Assembly (NCBI GenBank): GCA_964418695.1
Contig: CAYQMN010000008.1
Span: forward strand, 68,143 to 132,142
Direction: 5' to 3'
Origin: Prado023 sp964418695
GTDB taxonomy: Bacteria; Actinomycetota; Actinomycetes; S36-B12; CAIYMF01
DNA: 64,000 bases
The position numbers and the translations under genes are program-made. Below, piece after piece: positions 32,338 through 40,576 of this stretch. Within the stretch, counting starts at the first letter, position 1. The number at the start of each line of letters is the position of its first letter. The notes below the pieces were generated by a model. That model worked only from the letters and a program-made list of their open reading frames with translations, was not told where the DNA came from and did not search any database.

Positions 32338-34079
32338 GCCCGACCACGAAGCCCGCCCCCGTCCAGCACGCCGTGGACCAGGCCCCCGACCACACCCCCG
32401 ACCAGCCGCGCGCCGAGTACGACGTGTGCGTCGTGGGTCTGGGCCCCACCGGGATGACCATGGCCCACCTGCTGGCCCGCCGGGGCGTGAGCGTCCTGGT
32501 GCTGGAGCGCGAGCCCGAGTTCTACGGGATGGCCCGCGCGGTCTACACCGACGACGAGTGCCTGCGCATCATGCAGAACGCCGGGGTGGCCGACGAGCTG
32601 CACGCCGACATGACCGTGGACCTGCCCGTCCAGTGGGTCCGCGCCGACGGCAGCGTGCTGACCCAGTTCCGCGGCGGTGCCCGCCCGCAGGGCTGGCCGG
32701 TGTCGAACTTCCTGTACCAGCCCGCGTTCGAGACCACCCTCGAACGCCGGCTGGCCGACCACCCGAGCGTGACCGTGCGCCGGGGCCGCGAGGTGGTCTC
32801 CTTCGAGCAGGACGCCGGTGGGGTCACCGTCGTGCACGCGCAGTCCGAGGGCACCGGCTACGGCCATCACGAGCCGACCCGGATCGCGGGCAGCGAGGAG
32901 CGGGCACGGGTGGCGTACCTGGTCGCGGCCGACGGCGGGCGCAGCACGGTGCGCACCTCCCTGGGCATCGAGATGGAGGGACGATCCTTCCCGCAGCGCT
33001 GGCTGGTCATCGACCTGCGCGCCCGCGAGGGTGTCGACGCCTTCCGGCACCTGCCCTACTTCGACTTCGTCTGCGATCCGGCGATGCCGACCGTCAGCTG
33101 CCCGCAGCCGGGTGGCCGGCACCGGTTCGAGTTCATGCTCGGGGACGACGATGCCACCGAGGACTTCCAGGCAGCCGAGACCGCGCGCCGGCTGATGGCG
33201 CGCTACGTCGACGTCGCCGAGATCGAGATCGACCGCCAGCTCGTCTACACGTTCAACGCGCTGGTCGCCCGGCAGTGGCGGGCCGGACGGGTGCTGCTGG
33301 CCGGCGACGCCGCGCACATGACCCCGCAGTTCATCGGCCAGGGCATGAACGCCGGCATCCGCGACGCGGACAACCTCTCCTGGAAGCTCGCCGACGTGGT
33401 GCGGCACGGCGCCGACCCGGCCATCCTGGACAGCTACCAGTCCGAGCGGCGACCGCACGCGAAGGCGATGATCGACCTCTCGGTGTTCAACAAGGAGCTG
33501 GTCTCCACGCAGAGCCCGGCGCGAATCAAGGCCCGGGATCTGGGCATCGGTGCCTGGAGCCGGATCCCGGTGGCCCGCACCTTCCTGACCGAGGCCCGGA
33601 TGAAGCCCCGCCCCCGATTCCGCCACGATGCCTACCTGGGCCTACCGCGACGCCTGCACGGCGCCCGAGGCGTCGAGGGGACCCTGATGCCGCAGCCGCC
33701 GGTGCGCACCTACTCCGGGCGCCCGGTCCGCCTGGACGACGCGCTGGGGACCGGTTGGGTCGTGCTCGGCGTCGGCGTCGACCCCCGCGAAGTGGTGTCC
33801 GCCTATCCCTGGGAGCAGCTGGGTGTCACCTGGGCATGCGTCTTCGCGCCGGGCACCCGCCCGCAGGGCCGGGTGGGCCAGGGCCGCGGCAAGGACGGGC
33901 TGGTCGATCTGGAGGCCACCGACGAACAACTGCACGCCTGGCTTCGGCGCGCCCGTGCCGGGACCGGCTCCGTTATCGTCCTGCGCCCCGACAAGTACGT
34001 CTTCTCGGTCACCGGTCCCGGCCAGCACGCCGCCGCCGCGGCCGCCGCGCACAAGCAACTGGGAATGGAGCGCTCATGA
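32334..34079 (+). CDS. FAD-dependent aromatic monooxygenase (MhpA-like)
   Basis: The 581-residue flavoprotein has the dinucleotide fold YDVCVVGLGPTGMTMAHLLA, the mid-region DGGRSTVR and the second FAD motif LLAGDAAHMTPQFIGQGMNA. It belongs to the class A hydroxylases, closest in layout to 3-(3-hydroxyphenyl)propionate hydroxylase, and should hydroxylate a phenol ortho to give the catechol cleaved by the preceding dioxygenase. GTG 32334 gives a 4-nt overlap. A C-terminal thioredoxin-like region of about 180 residues is present, as in MhpA. Confidence 0.88.
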   Translation: MSPTTKPAPVQHAVDQAPDHTPDQPRAEYDVCVVGLGPTGMTMAHLLARRGVSVLVLEREPEFYGMARAVYTDDECLRIMQNAGVADELHADMTVDLPVQWVRADGSVLTQFRGGARPQGWPVSNFLYQPAFETTLERRLADHPSVTVRRGREVVSFEQDAGGVTVVHAQSEGTGYGHHEPTRIAGSEERARVAYLVAADGGRSTVRTSLGIEMEGRSFPQRWLVIDLRAREGVDAFRHLPYFDFVCDPAMPTVSCPQPGGRHRFEFMLGDDDATEDFQAAETARRLMARYVDVAEIEIDRQLVYTFNALVARQWRAGRVLLAGDAAHMTPQFIGQGMNAGIRDADNLSWKLADVVRHGADPAILDSYQSERRPHAKAMIDLSVFNKELVSTQSPARIKARDLGIGAWSRIPVARTFLTEARMKPRPRFRHDAYLGLPRRLHGARGVEGTLMPQPPVRTYSGRPVRLDDALGTGWVVLGVGVDPREVVSAYPWEQLGVTWACVFAPGTRPQGRVGQGRGKDGLVDLEATDEQLHAWLRRARAGTGSVIVLRPDKYVFSVTGPGQHAAAAAAAHKQLGMERS

Positions 34080-35053
34080 GCCGACCACAACGCATCGACG
34101 TGCACCACCACCTGGTGCCGTTGGACTACGCGGCCCTGCTGCGCGAGAAGGGCATCGAGCCCGGCGGCATCCCGCTGCCGGAGTGGGCGATGCCGGTCGC
34201 GTCCAAGGTGATGGACGCCAACGGGATCGCCACGGCGATCCTGTCGGTCTCCACGCCCGGGGTGTGGTTCGGCGACGTCGGCGAGGCCCGGCACTGGGCC
34301 CGGCGGGTCAACGAGCACGCCACCTCCATCGTCGAGGCCCAGCCGGCGAAGTTCGGGTTCTTCGCCACCCTGACTCTGCCCGATGTCGATGGGGCCATCG
34401 CCGAGGCCACGTACGCCCTGGACACCCTGCACGCGGACGGGATCATCCTGCTGGCCAACAACGCCGGCATCTACCTGGGCGACCCGCAGTTCGACAAGCT
34501 CCTGGCGTTCCTGGACGAGCGTGCCGCGGTCGTGTTCGTCCACCCCGGGGAGCTGCCCGCCGAGCCGGTCCCGGGCATCCCGACGTTCACCGCGGACTTC
34601 CTGCTGGACACCACCCGCACCGCGGTCAGCCTGATCCTGTCCGGGGCCCTGGACCGCTACCCGAACATCAGCTGGATCCTGGCTCACGCCGGCGGGTTCG
34701 TGCCCTACATCTCCCACCGGATCCTGCTGACCATGCTCCGCGACGTGCCCAAGTGGAAGCTCGCCGGGCTGGCGTTGCGCCAGGAGCAGGCCGTCGCCAC
34801 CCGGATGAGGATCTTCCAGCGCTTCTACTACGACGTCGCCCTGTCGAGCACCCCGGCCACCTTCCCCAGCCTGCTGGCCGTCGCCGACCCGACCCGGATC
34901 CTGTACGGCTCGGACTTCCCGTTCGCGCCGGTCCGGGCCGTGCAGTACATGCGCACCCAGTACGAGTCGACGAACCTGCCCCCGACCGTGCGCGCGGGCA
35001 TCGACCGCGGCAACGCCGAGGCGCTGTTCCCCCGCCTGCAGGCCCACCGATGA
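34076..35053 (+). CDS. Amidohydrolase-family decarboxylase (ACMSD / gamma-resorcylate type)
   Basis: The 325-residue metal-dependent TIM-barrel has the HxH motif in RIDVHHHLVP, conserved ILAHAGGFVPYISHR and the metal aspartate in LYGSDFPFAPVRAV. These are hallmarks of the ACMSD-related decarboxylases (amidohydrolase_2). Its place between ring hydroxylase/dioxygenase and hydratase suggests removal of a ring or ring-fission carboxylate. It could alternatively hydrolyse rather than decarboxylate. It overlaps neighbours by 4 nt on each side. Confidence 0.85.
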   Translation: MSRPQRIDVHHHLVPLDYAALLREKGIEPGGIPLPEWAMPVASKVMDANGIATAILSVSTPGVWFGDVGEARHWARRVNEHATSIVEAQPAKFGFFATLTLPDVDGAIAEATYALDTLHADGIILLANNAGIYLGDPQFDKLLAFLDERAAVVFVHPGELPAEPVPGIPTFTADFLLDTTRTAVSLILSGALDRYPNISWILAHAGGFVPYISHRILLTMLRDVPKWKLAGLALRQEQAVATRMRIFQRFYYDVALSSTPATFPSLLAVADPTRILYGSDFPFAPVRAVQYMRTQYESTNLPPTVRAGIDRGNAEALFPRLQAHR

Positions 35054-35853
35054 GCGCTGGCCTGCGCCAGGCACTGGCCGACGAGCTGCTGGGCGCGCAC
35101 CGCGACGGTCAGCCGATCGAGCCGCTGGTCGCCCGGTACCCCGAGCTCACCCTCGACGACGCTTACGCGATCCAGCTGCTCCAGGTCGCCACGCTGACCG
35201 CGGCCGGTGGCCGGGTCGTCGGGCACAAGGTCGGGCTGACGTCCCAGGCGATGCAGGAGCTGCTCGGCGTCCACGAGCCCGACTACGGCCACCTGCTCGA
35301 CGAGATGGTGCACACCGACCCCGGCACTGGGGCGGTGCTCGACCCGGCGCGGTTCCTGCAGCCGCGAGTCGAGCCCGAGATCGGATTCGTCCTGGGCCGC
35401 CGGCTGGTCGGCCCCGGGGTCACCGTCGAGCAGGCCGCCGCGGCCGTTGCCTACGCGGTGCCCGCCCTGGAGGTCGTGGACTCCCGGATCGCGCAGTGGC
35501 GGATCGGCCTGCTGGACACCATCGCCGACAACGCCTCGTCCGGCGCGGTCGTCCTGGGCCCGGACCGGGTGCCGATCGACGGGCTCGACCTGACCGCCGT
35601 CGCGTGCGCGATGACCCGCAACGGCGAGCCCGCCGGCGCTGGGACCGGCGCCGCGGTGATGGGCGGCCCGCTGATCGTGCTCGCGTGGCTGGCCAACACC
35701 CTGGGCCCCCGCGGGGTCGCGCTGGAGCCCGGGCACGTGGTGATCCCGGGCGCGGTCTGCGCCATGGTCCCGGTCGCTGCCGGCGACGTGGTCACCGCCA
35801 CGTTCGCCGGCCTGGGCTCGGTCACCGCACGTTTCGAGGCCGACCGTGCCTGA
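35050..35853 (+). CDS. mhpD: 2-keto-4-pentenoate hydratase
   Basis: The 267-residue enzyme hydrates 2-hydroxypenta-2,4-dienoate to 4-hydroxy-2-oxovalerate. Family landmarks are GHKVGLTSQAMQELLGVHEP, RVEPEIGFVLGRRL (metal-binding glutamates), ALEVVDSRI and ADNASSGAVVLGP. It overlaps the decarboxylase by 4 nt and mhpF by 8 nt. It is the first of the three lower-pathway steps. Confidence 0.93.
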   Translation: MSAGLRQALADELLGAHRDGQPIEPLVARYPELTLDDAYAIQLLQVATLTAAGGRVVGHKVGLTSQAMQELLGVHEPDYGHLLDEMVHTDPGTGAVLDPARFLQPRVEPEIGFVLGRRLVGPGVTVEQAAAAVAYAVPALEVVDSRIAQWRIGLLDTIADNASSGAVVLGPDRVPIDGLDLTAVACAMTRNGEPAGAGTGAAVMGGPLIVLAWLANTLGPRGVALEPGHVVIPGAVCAMVPVAAGDVVTATFAGLGSVTARFEADRA

Positions 35854-36910
35854 CCTGACCTTGCCTGGCCTGACCGTGCCTGGCCCGACCCCGACCCGCA
35901 CCCTGTCCGCGGCGATCGTCGGGCCGGGCAACATCGGCACCGACCTGCTGGTCAAGCTGCGCCGGCGCAGCAGCCTCGTCGAGCCGCGATTCATGGTCGG
36001 GGTGGACCCCGACTCGGCCGGCCTGGCCCGAGCCGCCGCGCTCGGCCTGGCGGCCAGTCACGAGGGGGTCGACTGGCTGCTGGCCCAGGACCCGCTGCCC
36101 GACCTCGTCTTCGAGGCGACCTCCGCGAGCGCCCACCGGGCGAATGCCGCCCGCTACGCCGAGGCCGGGATCACCGCCGTCGACCTGACCCCGGCCGCGG
36201 TCGGCCCGTACGTGTGCCCGCCGGTGAACCTGGACTTCAACCTCGACGCGGTCAACGTCAACATGATCACCTGCGGCGGGCAGGCCACCACCCCGATCGT
36301 GCGGGCCATCGCCGACGTGGTCCCGGTGCCTTACGCCGAGATCGTCGCCTCCATCTCGTCGCGCTCGGCCGGACCGGGCACGCGCGCCAACATCGACGAG
36401 TTCACCGAGACCACCGCCGCCGCGCTGGAGGTGGTCGGCGGTGCGCAGCGCGGCAAGGCGATCATCATCCTGAACCCGGTCGAGCCGCCGCTGATGATGC
36501 GCAACTCGGTGTTCTGCGCGGTCCCGGCCGAGGCCGGTGAGGCCGGGCCTCTCCAGGACCGGATCGCCGAGTCCATCCACGCCATGGTGGCCCGGGTGCA
36601 GGAGTACGTGCCGGGCTACCACCTGCGCGCGCAGGTGCAGTTCGACCACGCGCGCGACACCTGGCGCGGGGCCGCGCGGGTGTTCGTCCCGATCGAGGTC
36701 CGCGGCAGCGGCGACCACCTGCCCGAGTACGCGGGCAACCTCGACATCATCACCTCGGCCGCCGCCCGGGTCGGCGACCTGATCGCCGCCCACCGGCTGG
36801 GGCTGGACCCGACCTGGACGCCGTCCGCGCCCGAGCCCCCACGCGAGCCGGAGCCTGCCGCCGGGCCCGCGCCCGAGCCGGAGCCCGCCGCCGCGGGGAG
36901 GGGAGCCTGA
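35846..36910 (+). CDS. mhpF: Acetaldehyde dehydrogenase (acetylating)
   Basis: The 354-residue enzyme converts acetaldehyde, NAD and CoA to acetyl-CoA. The Rossmann motif is AAIVGPGNIGTDLL and the catalytic cysteine is Cys143 in NMITCGGQATTP. It forms a channelling complex with the aldolase encoded next. The N-terminus has a PGLTVPGPTP repeat and the C-terminus an added Pro/Glu-rich tail (PEPPREPEPAAGPAPEPEP), both unusual for the family. GTG 35846 lies inside the end of mhpD. Confidence 0.93.
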   Translation: MPDLTLPGLTVPGPTPTRTLSAAIVGPGNIGTDLLVKLRRRSSLVEPRFMVGVDPDSAGLARAAALGLAASHEGVDWLLAQDPLPDLVFEATSASAHRANAARYAEAGITAVDLTPAAVGPYVCPPVNLDFNLDAVNVNMITCGGQATTPIVRAIADVVPVPYAEIVASISSRSAGPGTRANIDEFTETTAAALEVVGGAQRGKAIIILNPVEPPLMMRNSVFCAVPAEAGEAGPLQDRIAESIHAMVARVQEYVPGYHLRAQVQFDHARDTWRGAARVFVPIEVRGSGDHLPEYAGNLDIITSAAARVGDLIAAHRLGLDPTWTPSAPEPPREPEPAAGPAPEPEPAAAGRGA

Positions 36911-36911
36911 C

Positions 36912-38048
36912 ATGGGCGACATGACCATCCGTCCCGAGGACGTCCCGGTGCTGGAGCGGCAGGTCACCGAGACCGAGGTTCGCGCGCTGACCCCCACCGG
37001 CGGCGGCGAGCGCGACGTGCGGATCACCGACTCCACCCTGCGCGACGGCTCGCACGCGATGGCCCACCAGTTCACCGAGGCCCAGGTCCGCTCCGTCGTG
37101 CATGCCCTGGACCGGGCCGGGGTCGAGGTCATCGAGGTGACCCACGGCGACGGGCTCGGCGGCTCCAGCTTCAACTACGGCTTCAGCCTCGTGGACGAGC
37201 TCGACCTGATCCGCGCGGCCGTCGACGAGGCCACGCGGGCCCGGATCGCGGTCCTCATGCTGCCCGGGCTGGGCACGGTCCGGCACCTGAAGCAGGCGCA
37301 CGACGCCGGTGCCTCGGTGGCGCGGATCGCCACCCACTGCACCGAGGCCGACGTGTCCGTCCAGCACTTCGCGGCGGCCCGGGCGCTGGGCATGGAGACC
37401 GTCGGCTTCCTGATGCTCTCCCACCGCGCGTCCCCCGGCGAGCTGGCCCGGCAGGCCCGGATCATGGTCGACGCAGGCGCCCAGTGCGTCTACGTCGTGG
37501 ACTCGGCGGGCGCCCTGGTGCTGGCCAGTGCCCAGGACCGCATCCGCGCGGTCATCGACGAGATCGGCCACCAGGCGCAGGTCGGCTTCCACGGCCACCA
37601 GAACCTGTCGATGGGCGTGGCCAACTCCGTGCTCGCCCACCAGGCCGGCGCCCGGCAGATCGACGGCGCCCTGTGCGCGCTCGGCGCCGGAGCCGGCAAC
37701 TCGCCCACCGAGGTGCTCGCGGCCACGTTCGAGCGGCTGGGCGTGCGCACCGGGATCGACCTGGGCGAGGTGCTGTCCGCGGCCGACGACGTCGTGCGTC
37801 CCTTCATCCCGCGGCTGCCTTGGATGGATCGCGCCTCGATCACCCAGGGATACGCCGGTGTCTACAGCTCGTTCCTGCTGCACGCCGAGCGCGCCGCCGA
37901 GCGATACGGCGTCCCCGCCCACGCGATCCTGGCGCGCGTCGGCGAGCTCGGCTACGTCGGCGGCCAGGAGGACATGATCATCGACATCGCCCTGCAGCTG
38001 CAGGAGGAGCAGGAGCTCGGCGACCTCGCCGGCATCGGCGTGCGCTGA
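36912..38048 (+). CDS. mhpE: 4-hydroxy-2-oxovalerate aldolase
   Basis: The 378-residue HMGL-like aldolase cleaves 4-hydroxy-2-oxovalerate to pyruvate and acetaldehyde. Landmarks are VRITDSTLRDGSHAMAHQF, EVIEVTHGDGLGGSS, VGFHGHQNLSMGVANS (metal histidines) and GAGAGNSPTEVLAATF. It starts one base after the mhpF stop. It closes the ring-cleavage operon. Confidence 0.94.
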   Translation: MGDMTIRPEDVPVLERQVTETEVRALTPTGGGERDVRITDSTLRDGSHAMAHQFTEAQVRSVVHALDRAGVEVIEVTHGDGLGGSSFNYGFSLVDELDLIRAAVDEATRARIAVLMLPGLGTVRHLKQAHDAGASVARIATHCTEADVSVQHFAAARALGMETVGFLMLSHRASPGELARQARIMVDAGAQCVYVVDSAGALVLASAQDRIRAVIDEIGHQAQVGFHGHQNLSMGVANSVLAHQAGARQIDGALCALGAGAGNSPTEVLAATFERLGVRTGIDLGEVLSAADDVVRPFIPRLPWMDRASITQGYAGVYSSFLLHAERAAERYGVPAHAILARVGELGYVGGQEDMIIDIALQLQEEQELGDLAGIGVR

Positions 38049-38087
38049 ACGCTCGTCGGCTCGCCCCGGACCGGCAGGGAGGCATCT

Positions 38088-39065
38088 GTGAGAGCAGTGG
38101 TCGCGTCGCGGGCGGGGTCTCTTGCCGAGGTGCTCGCGGTGCAGGAGCTGCCCGATCCTGACGAGCTCGGCAGCGGGCAGGTCGTGGTTCGGATGGTCGC
38201 CAGCACCATCAACCCTTCCGACGCGGTCGCGGTGTCCGGCGCCTACGGCTCGCGCACCACGTTCCCGTTCGTCGCGGGGTTCGAGGGCGTCGGGGTCATC
38301 GAGCGGGTCGGGCCGGGCGGGCCGGCAGAGGTGATCGGCCGTCGCGTCCTGCCCATCGGATCGGCTGGATGCTGGGCACAGCACAAGCGGGTCGACCTGT
38401 CCTGGTGCATCCCCGTACCGGACGCGGTCCCCGACGAGGTCGCATGCTTCGCCTACGTCAACCCGCTGACCGCGCACCTCATGATCGAACGGCACTGGCG
38501 CGCCGACGTGCGCAGCGTGGCGATCACTGCCGCGACCTCCACCATCGCCGATCACCTGGCGCAGCTGCTCCAGCTCAAGGGCGTCACGCCGATCGGCCTG
38601 GTGCGCGCAGACGCGCGCCGCGCCGTCACGGAACCGGCACGATGGAAGGCCCTGATCGACACGCGGGACCCGGCGTGGCCGGCACGCCTGCGGCACGAGT
38701 CGGGCGGGGAGCTCGGCCTCGCGCTCGATTGCGTCGGCGCGGAGCAGGGCCTCACCCTCGTCCGCGCGCTGGCGCCCGGCGCAGTGCTGGTGCACTACGG
38801 CCTCTTGAGCGGCACGCCGCTGCCCGTGGCCTGCTTCGAGCAGCCCCACGGCAGGCGGGTCGAGCTGTTCCGGCTGCGAGACCTCGTCCGCACCTGGCCG
38901 CGAGAGTCGCTGCCCGCGCTGTTCTCGCCGGTGTTCGAGCATCTCCGGGCTGGCCGACTGGTCACGCCGATCGCACGGACCCTGCCGTTGACGTCGGTGC
39001 CCGCATGCTTGGCCGCAAGTCCCCGCGGCCCGGCGGGCAAGGTCCTCGTCGACTGCCAACGGTGA
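38088..39065 (+). CDS. MDR-family (zinc-free) NAD(P)H oxidoreductase
   Basis: The 325-residue medium-chain dehydrogenase/reductase has a GroES-like N-terminal domain (STINPSDAVAVSGAYG, FPFVAGFEGVGVIERVG) and a nucleotide-binding half. The catalytic zinc cysteine is absent and Asn-Pro occurs instead, as in quinone or enoyl reductases. The usual GxGxxG is degenerate (AITAATSTIADHL), so cofactor binding deserves caution. AGGGAGG precedes GTG 38088. It follows mhpE by 39 nt and may be read through from the aromatic operon. Confidence 0.8.
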   Translation: MRAVVASRAGSLAEVLAVQELPDPDELGSGQVVVRMVASTINPSDAVAVSGAYGSRTTFPFVAGFEGVGVIERVGPGGPAEVIGRRVLPIGSAGCWAQHKRVDLSWCIPVPDAVPDEVACFAYVNPLTAHLMIERHWRADVRSVAITAATSTIADHLAQLLQLKGVTPIGLVRADARRAVTEPARWKALIDTRDPAWPARLRHESGGELGLALDCVGAEQGLTLVRALAPGAVLVHYGLLSGTPLPVACFEQPHGRRVELFRLRDLVRTWPRESLPALFSPVFEHLRAGRLVTPIARTLPLTSVPACLAASPRGPAGKVLVDCQR

Positions 39066-39146
39066 GATCGACCCGGAGAACGAGGTGCGATTCTGGACCG
39101 GGGATCGGTGAGCGTCGCCGACACCGAGCGCGCCGTCCAGCCGGCC

Positions 39147-40214
39147 TCAGAGTGACGTGCTGCGGCGCTCGCTCGATCGCGGGGGCGACGTGCTGCCTCG
39201 CAGGACCAGGTGGGTGGGCAGCAGCGTCGACTCGGGGACTGCGTCGCCGTTGACGAGCCGTGCCACGAGTCGAGCGGCTGCCTCGCCTTGACGGCGGACG
39301 TCCTGATGAACCGTGGTGAGGTCCAGCTGCTCGGAGAGGGGGTGGTCGTCGATGCCGATGATCGAGATGTCGTCCGGGGCGCGCAGGCCGGCTCGGGCCA
39401 GCGTGCGCATGGCCCCGAAGGCGATCTCGTCGGAATGGGCCAGAACAGCGGTCGGGGGCTCGCGCAGACTCAGCAGGCGGGCCATCGCCTCGGCCCCGAA
39501 GCCCGGGCCCCAGGGCACGCGCACGAGCAGGTCGTCGTCGACCGGGTGGCCGGCCTGCGCCATTGAGCGCTGGTAGGCCATCGCGCGGCCGTCGATGGGC
39601 CAGGCGGCTTCGTGCGGGTCGATCGCGTCGATCATGGCGATGCGTCGATGCCCCAGGAACAGCAGATGGTCCATGGCCTGCCGCCCCGCGGCGTAGTCGT
39701 CGATGCTCACATGCGGATACGGGGCGAACTGCCCACCAGCCGCGGCGACTGACACGCCCATGAGTGCCAGGCGCTGCTGCTCCTCGGCGTTGACCGGGGT
39801 GCCGACGACGAGCACGGCGTCGACCTTGCGCCGGGCCGGCAGGTCGCGGAAGAACCTGCGTCGCGCGTCCGAGTCGCCGAGCTCGTAGAGGAGAAGGTCG
39901 AGATCGGCCTCGCGCAGCACGCTGGCGATCCCGTCGGCCATCTCGCCGAAGAACCACCGGGCGAGAGTGGGCACGACGACGCCGACTCGGCGGGTGACCC
40001 CGCGCGACAGGCCCGACGCCTCGGGGGACACCACGTACGAGAGGCGCTCCGCGATGCGCAGGACCTTCTCGCGAGTCGCCGGAGCCACCCCCGGAGCGTT
40101 CGTGAGCGCCCGCGAGGTCGTGGCCATCGAGACCCCGGCCAGGCGCGCGATGTCGGCCATCGTGACCGTCGTCGGGACCGGCGCTGCCGGCTCGCGCTCG
40201 CTCGTGGAGCTCAT
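39147..40214 (-). CDS. LacI-family transcriptional repressor
   Basis: The 355-residue protein has the LacI HTH (VTMADIARLAGVSMATTSRAL) followed by hinge and periplasmic-binding-protein-like ligand domain (VGVVVPTLARWFFGEMADGI through IIGIDDHPLSEQLDLTTVHQD). GGAGGAAGGG precedes ATG 40214. It diverges from the alpha-glucoside locus, and three matching palindromes lie in between, so it most likely represses that locus and itself until an alpha-glucoside or sucrose-type inducer binds. Confidence 0.92.
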   Translation of the reverse strand: MSSTSEREPAAPVPTTVTMADIARLAGVSMATTSRALTNAPGVAPATREKVLRIAERLSYVVSPEASGLSRGVTRRVGVVVPTLARWFFGEMADGIASVLREADLDLLLYELGDSDARRRFFRDLPARRKVDAVLVVGTPVNAEEQQRLALMGVSVAAAGGQFAPYPHVSIDDYAAGRQAMDHLLFLGHRRIAMIDAIDPHEAAWPIDGRAMAYQRSMAQAGHPVDDDLLVRVPWGPGFGAEAMARLLSLREPPTAVLAHSDEIAFGAMRTLARAGLRAPDDISIIGIDDHPLSEQLDLTTVHQDVRRQGEAAARLVARLVNGDAVPESTLLPTHLVLRGSTSPPRSSERRSTSL

Positions 40215-40276
40215 CGACCCTTCCTCCGCCAGACCGGCTCCCCCTGGTGCTGGCGCTCCGTGCCGGAGTCCTGCGT

Positions 40277-40288
40277 GGAAACGGTTCC
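40277..40288. promoter_or_regulatory. LacI-type operator 1
   Basis: GGAAACGGTTCC is a 12-bp near-palindrome 62 nt upstream of the lacI-type gene start. It matches the two other sites in this gap and has the central CG step typical of LacI operators. Confidence 0.7.
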
Positions 40289-40362
40289 GAGTACGGGACC
40301 CAGGGTAACCCTCCCGATCCCGGGATGCGCAGGGGTGGACACCCGCCCGCGTGCGCCGTCAC

Positions 40363-40374
40363 GGAAGCGGTTCC
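40363..40374. promoter_or_regulatory. LacI-type operator 2
   Basis: GGAAGCGGTTCC is the weakest of three related palindromes. It lies midway between the two divergent genes, 86 bp from operator 1 and 133 bp from operator 3, allowing looping. Confidence 0.6.
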
Positions 40375-40457
40375 ATCCGTCTCGGGGCGAATGCACCTGC
40401 ACGCGGGGTTGTCATCGCTGAGGCGAGCGCTGTCGGTGAACCCGACCTCTGTTGCCC

Positions 40458-40507
40458 TTGACACATTCTGTTCTGTTGCTCCACCATGACGCCATGGAAA
40501 CGTTTCC
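40458..40507 (+). promoter_or_regulatory. Promoter element and LacI-type operator 3
   Basis: A consensus -35 box, TTGACA, lies at 40458-40463. A -10 box is not obvious in the following 25 bp. GGAAACGTTTCC, a perfect 12-bp palindrome, covers 40496-40507, where a bound repressor would block initiation or early elongation. It sits 70 nt before the first GH13 gene. Confidence 0.7.
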
Positions 40508-40576
40508 GACGCTCGGCCAGGCCTCATGCGTGGCCTGCGCCGGGGCGGAAGCGACACCGGTCAGCAGGCGGGCCGC

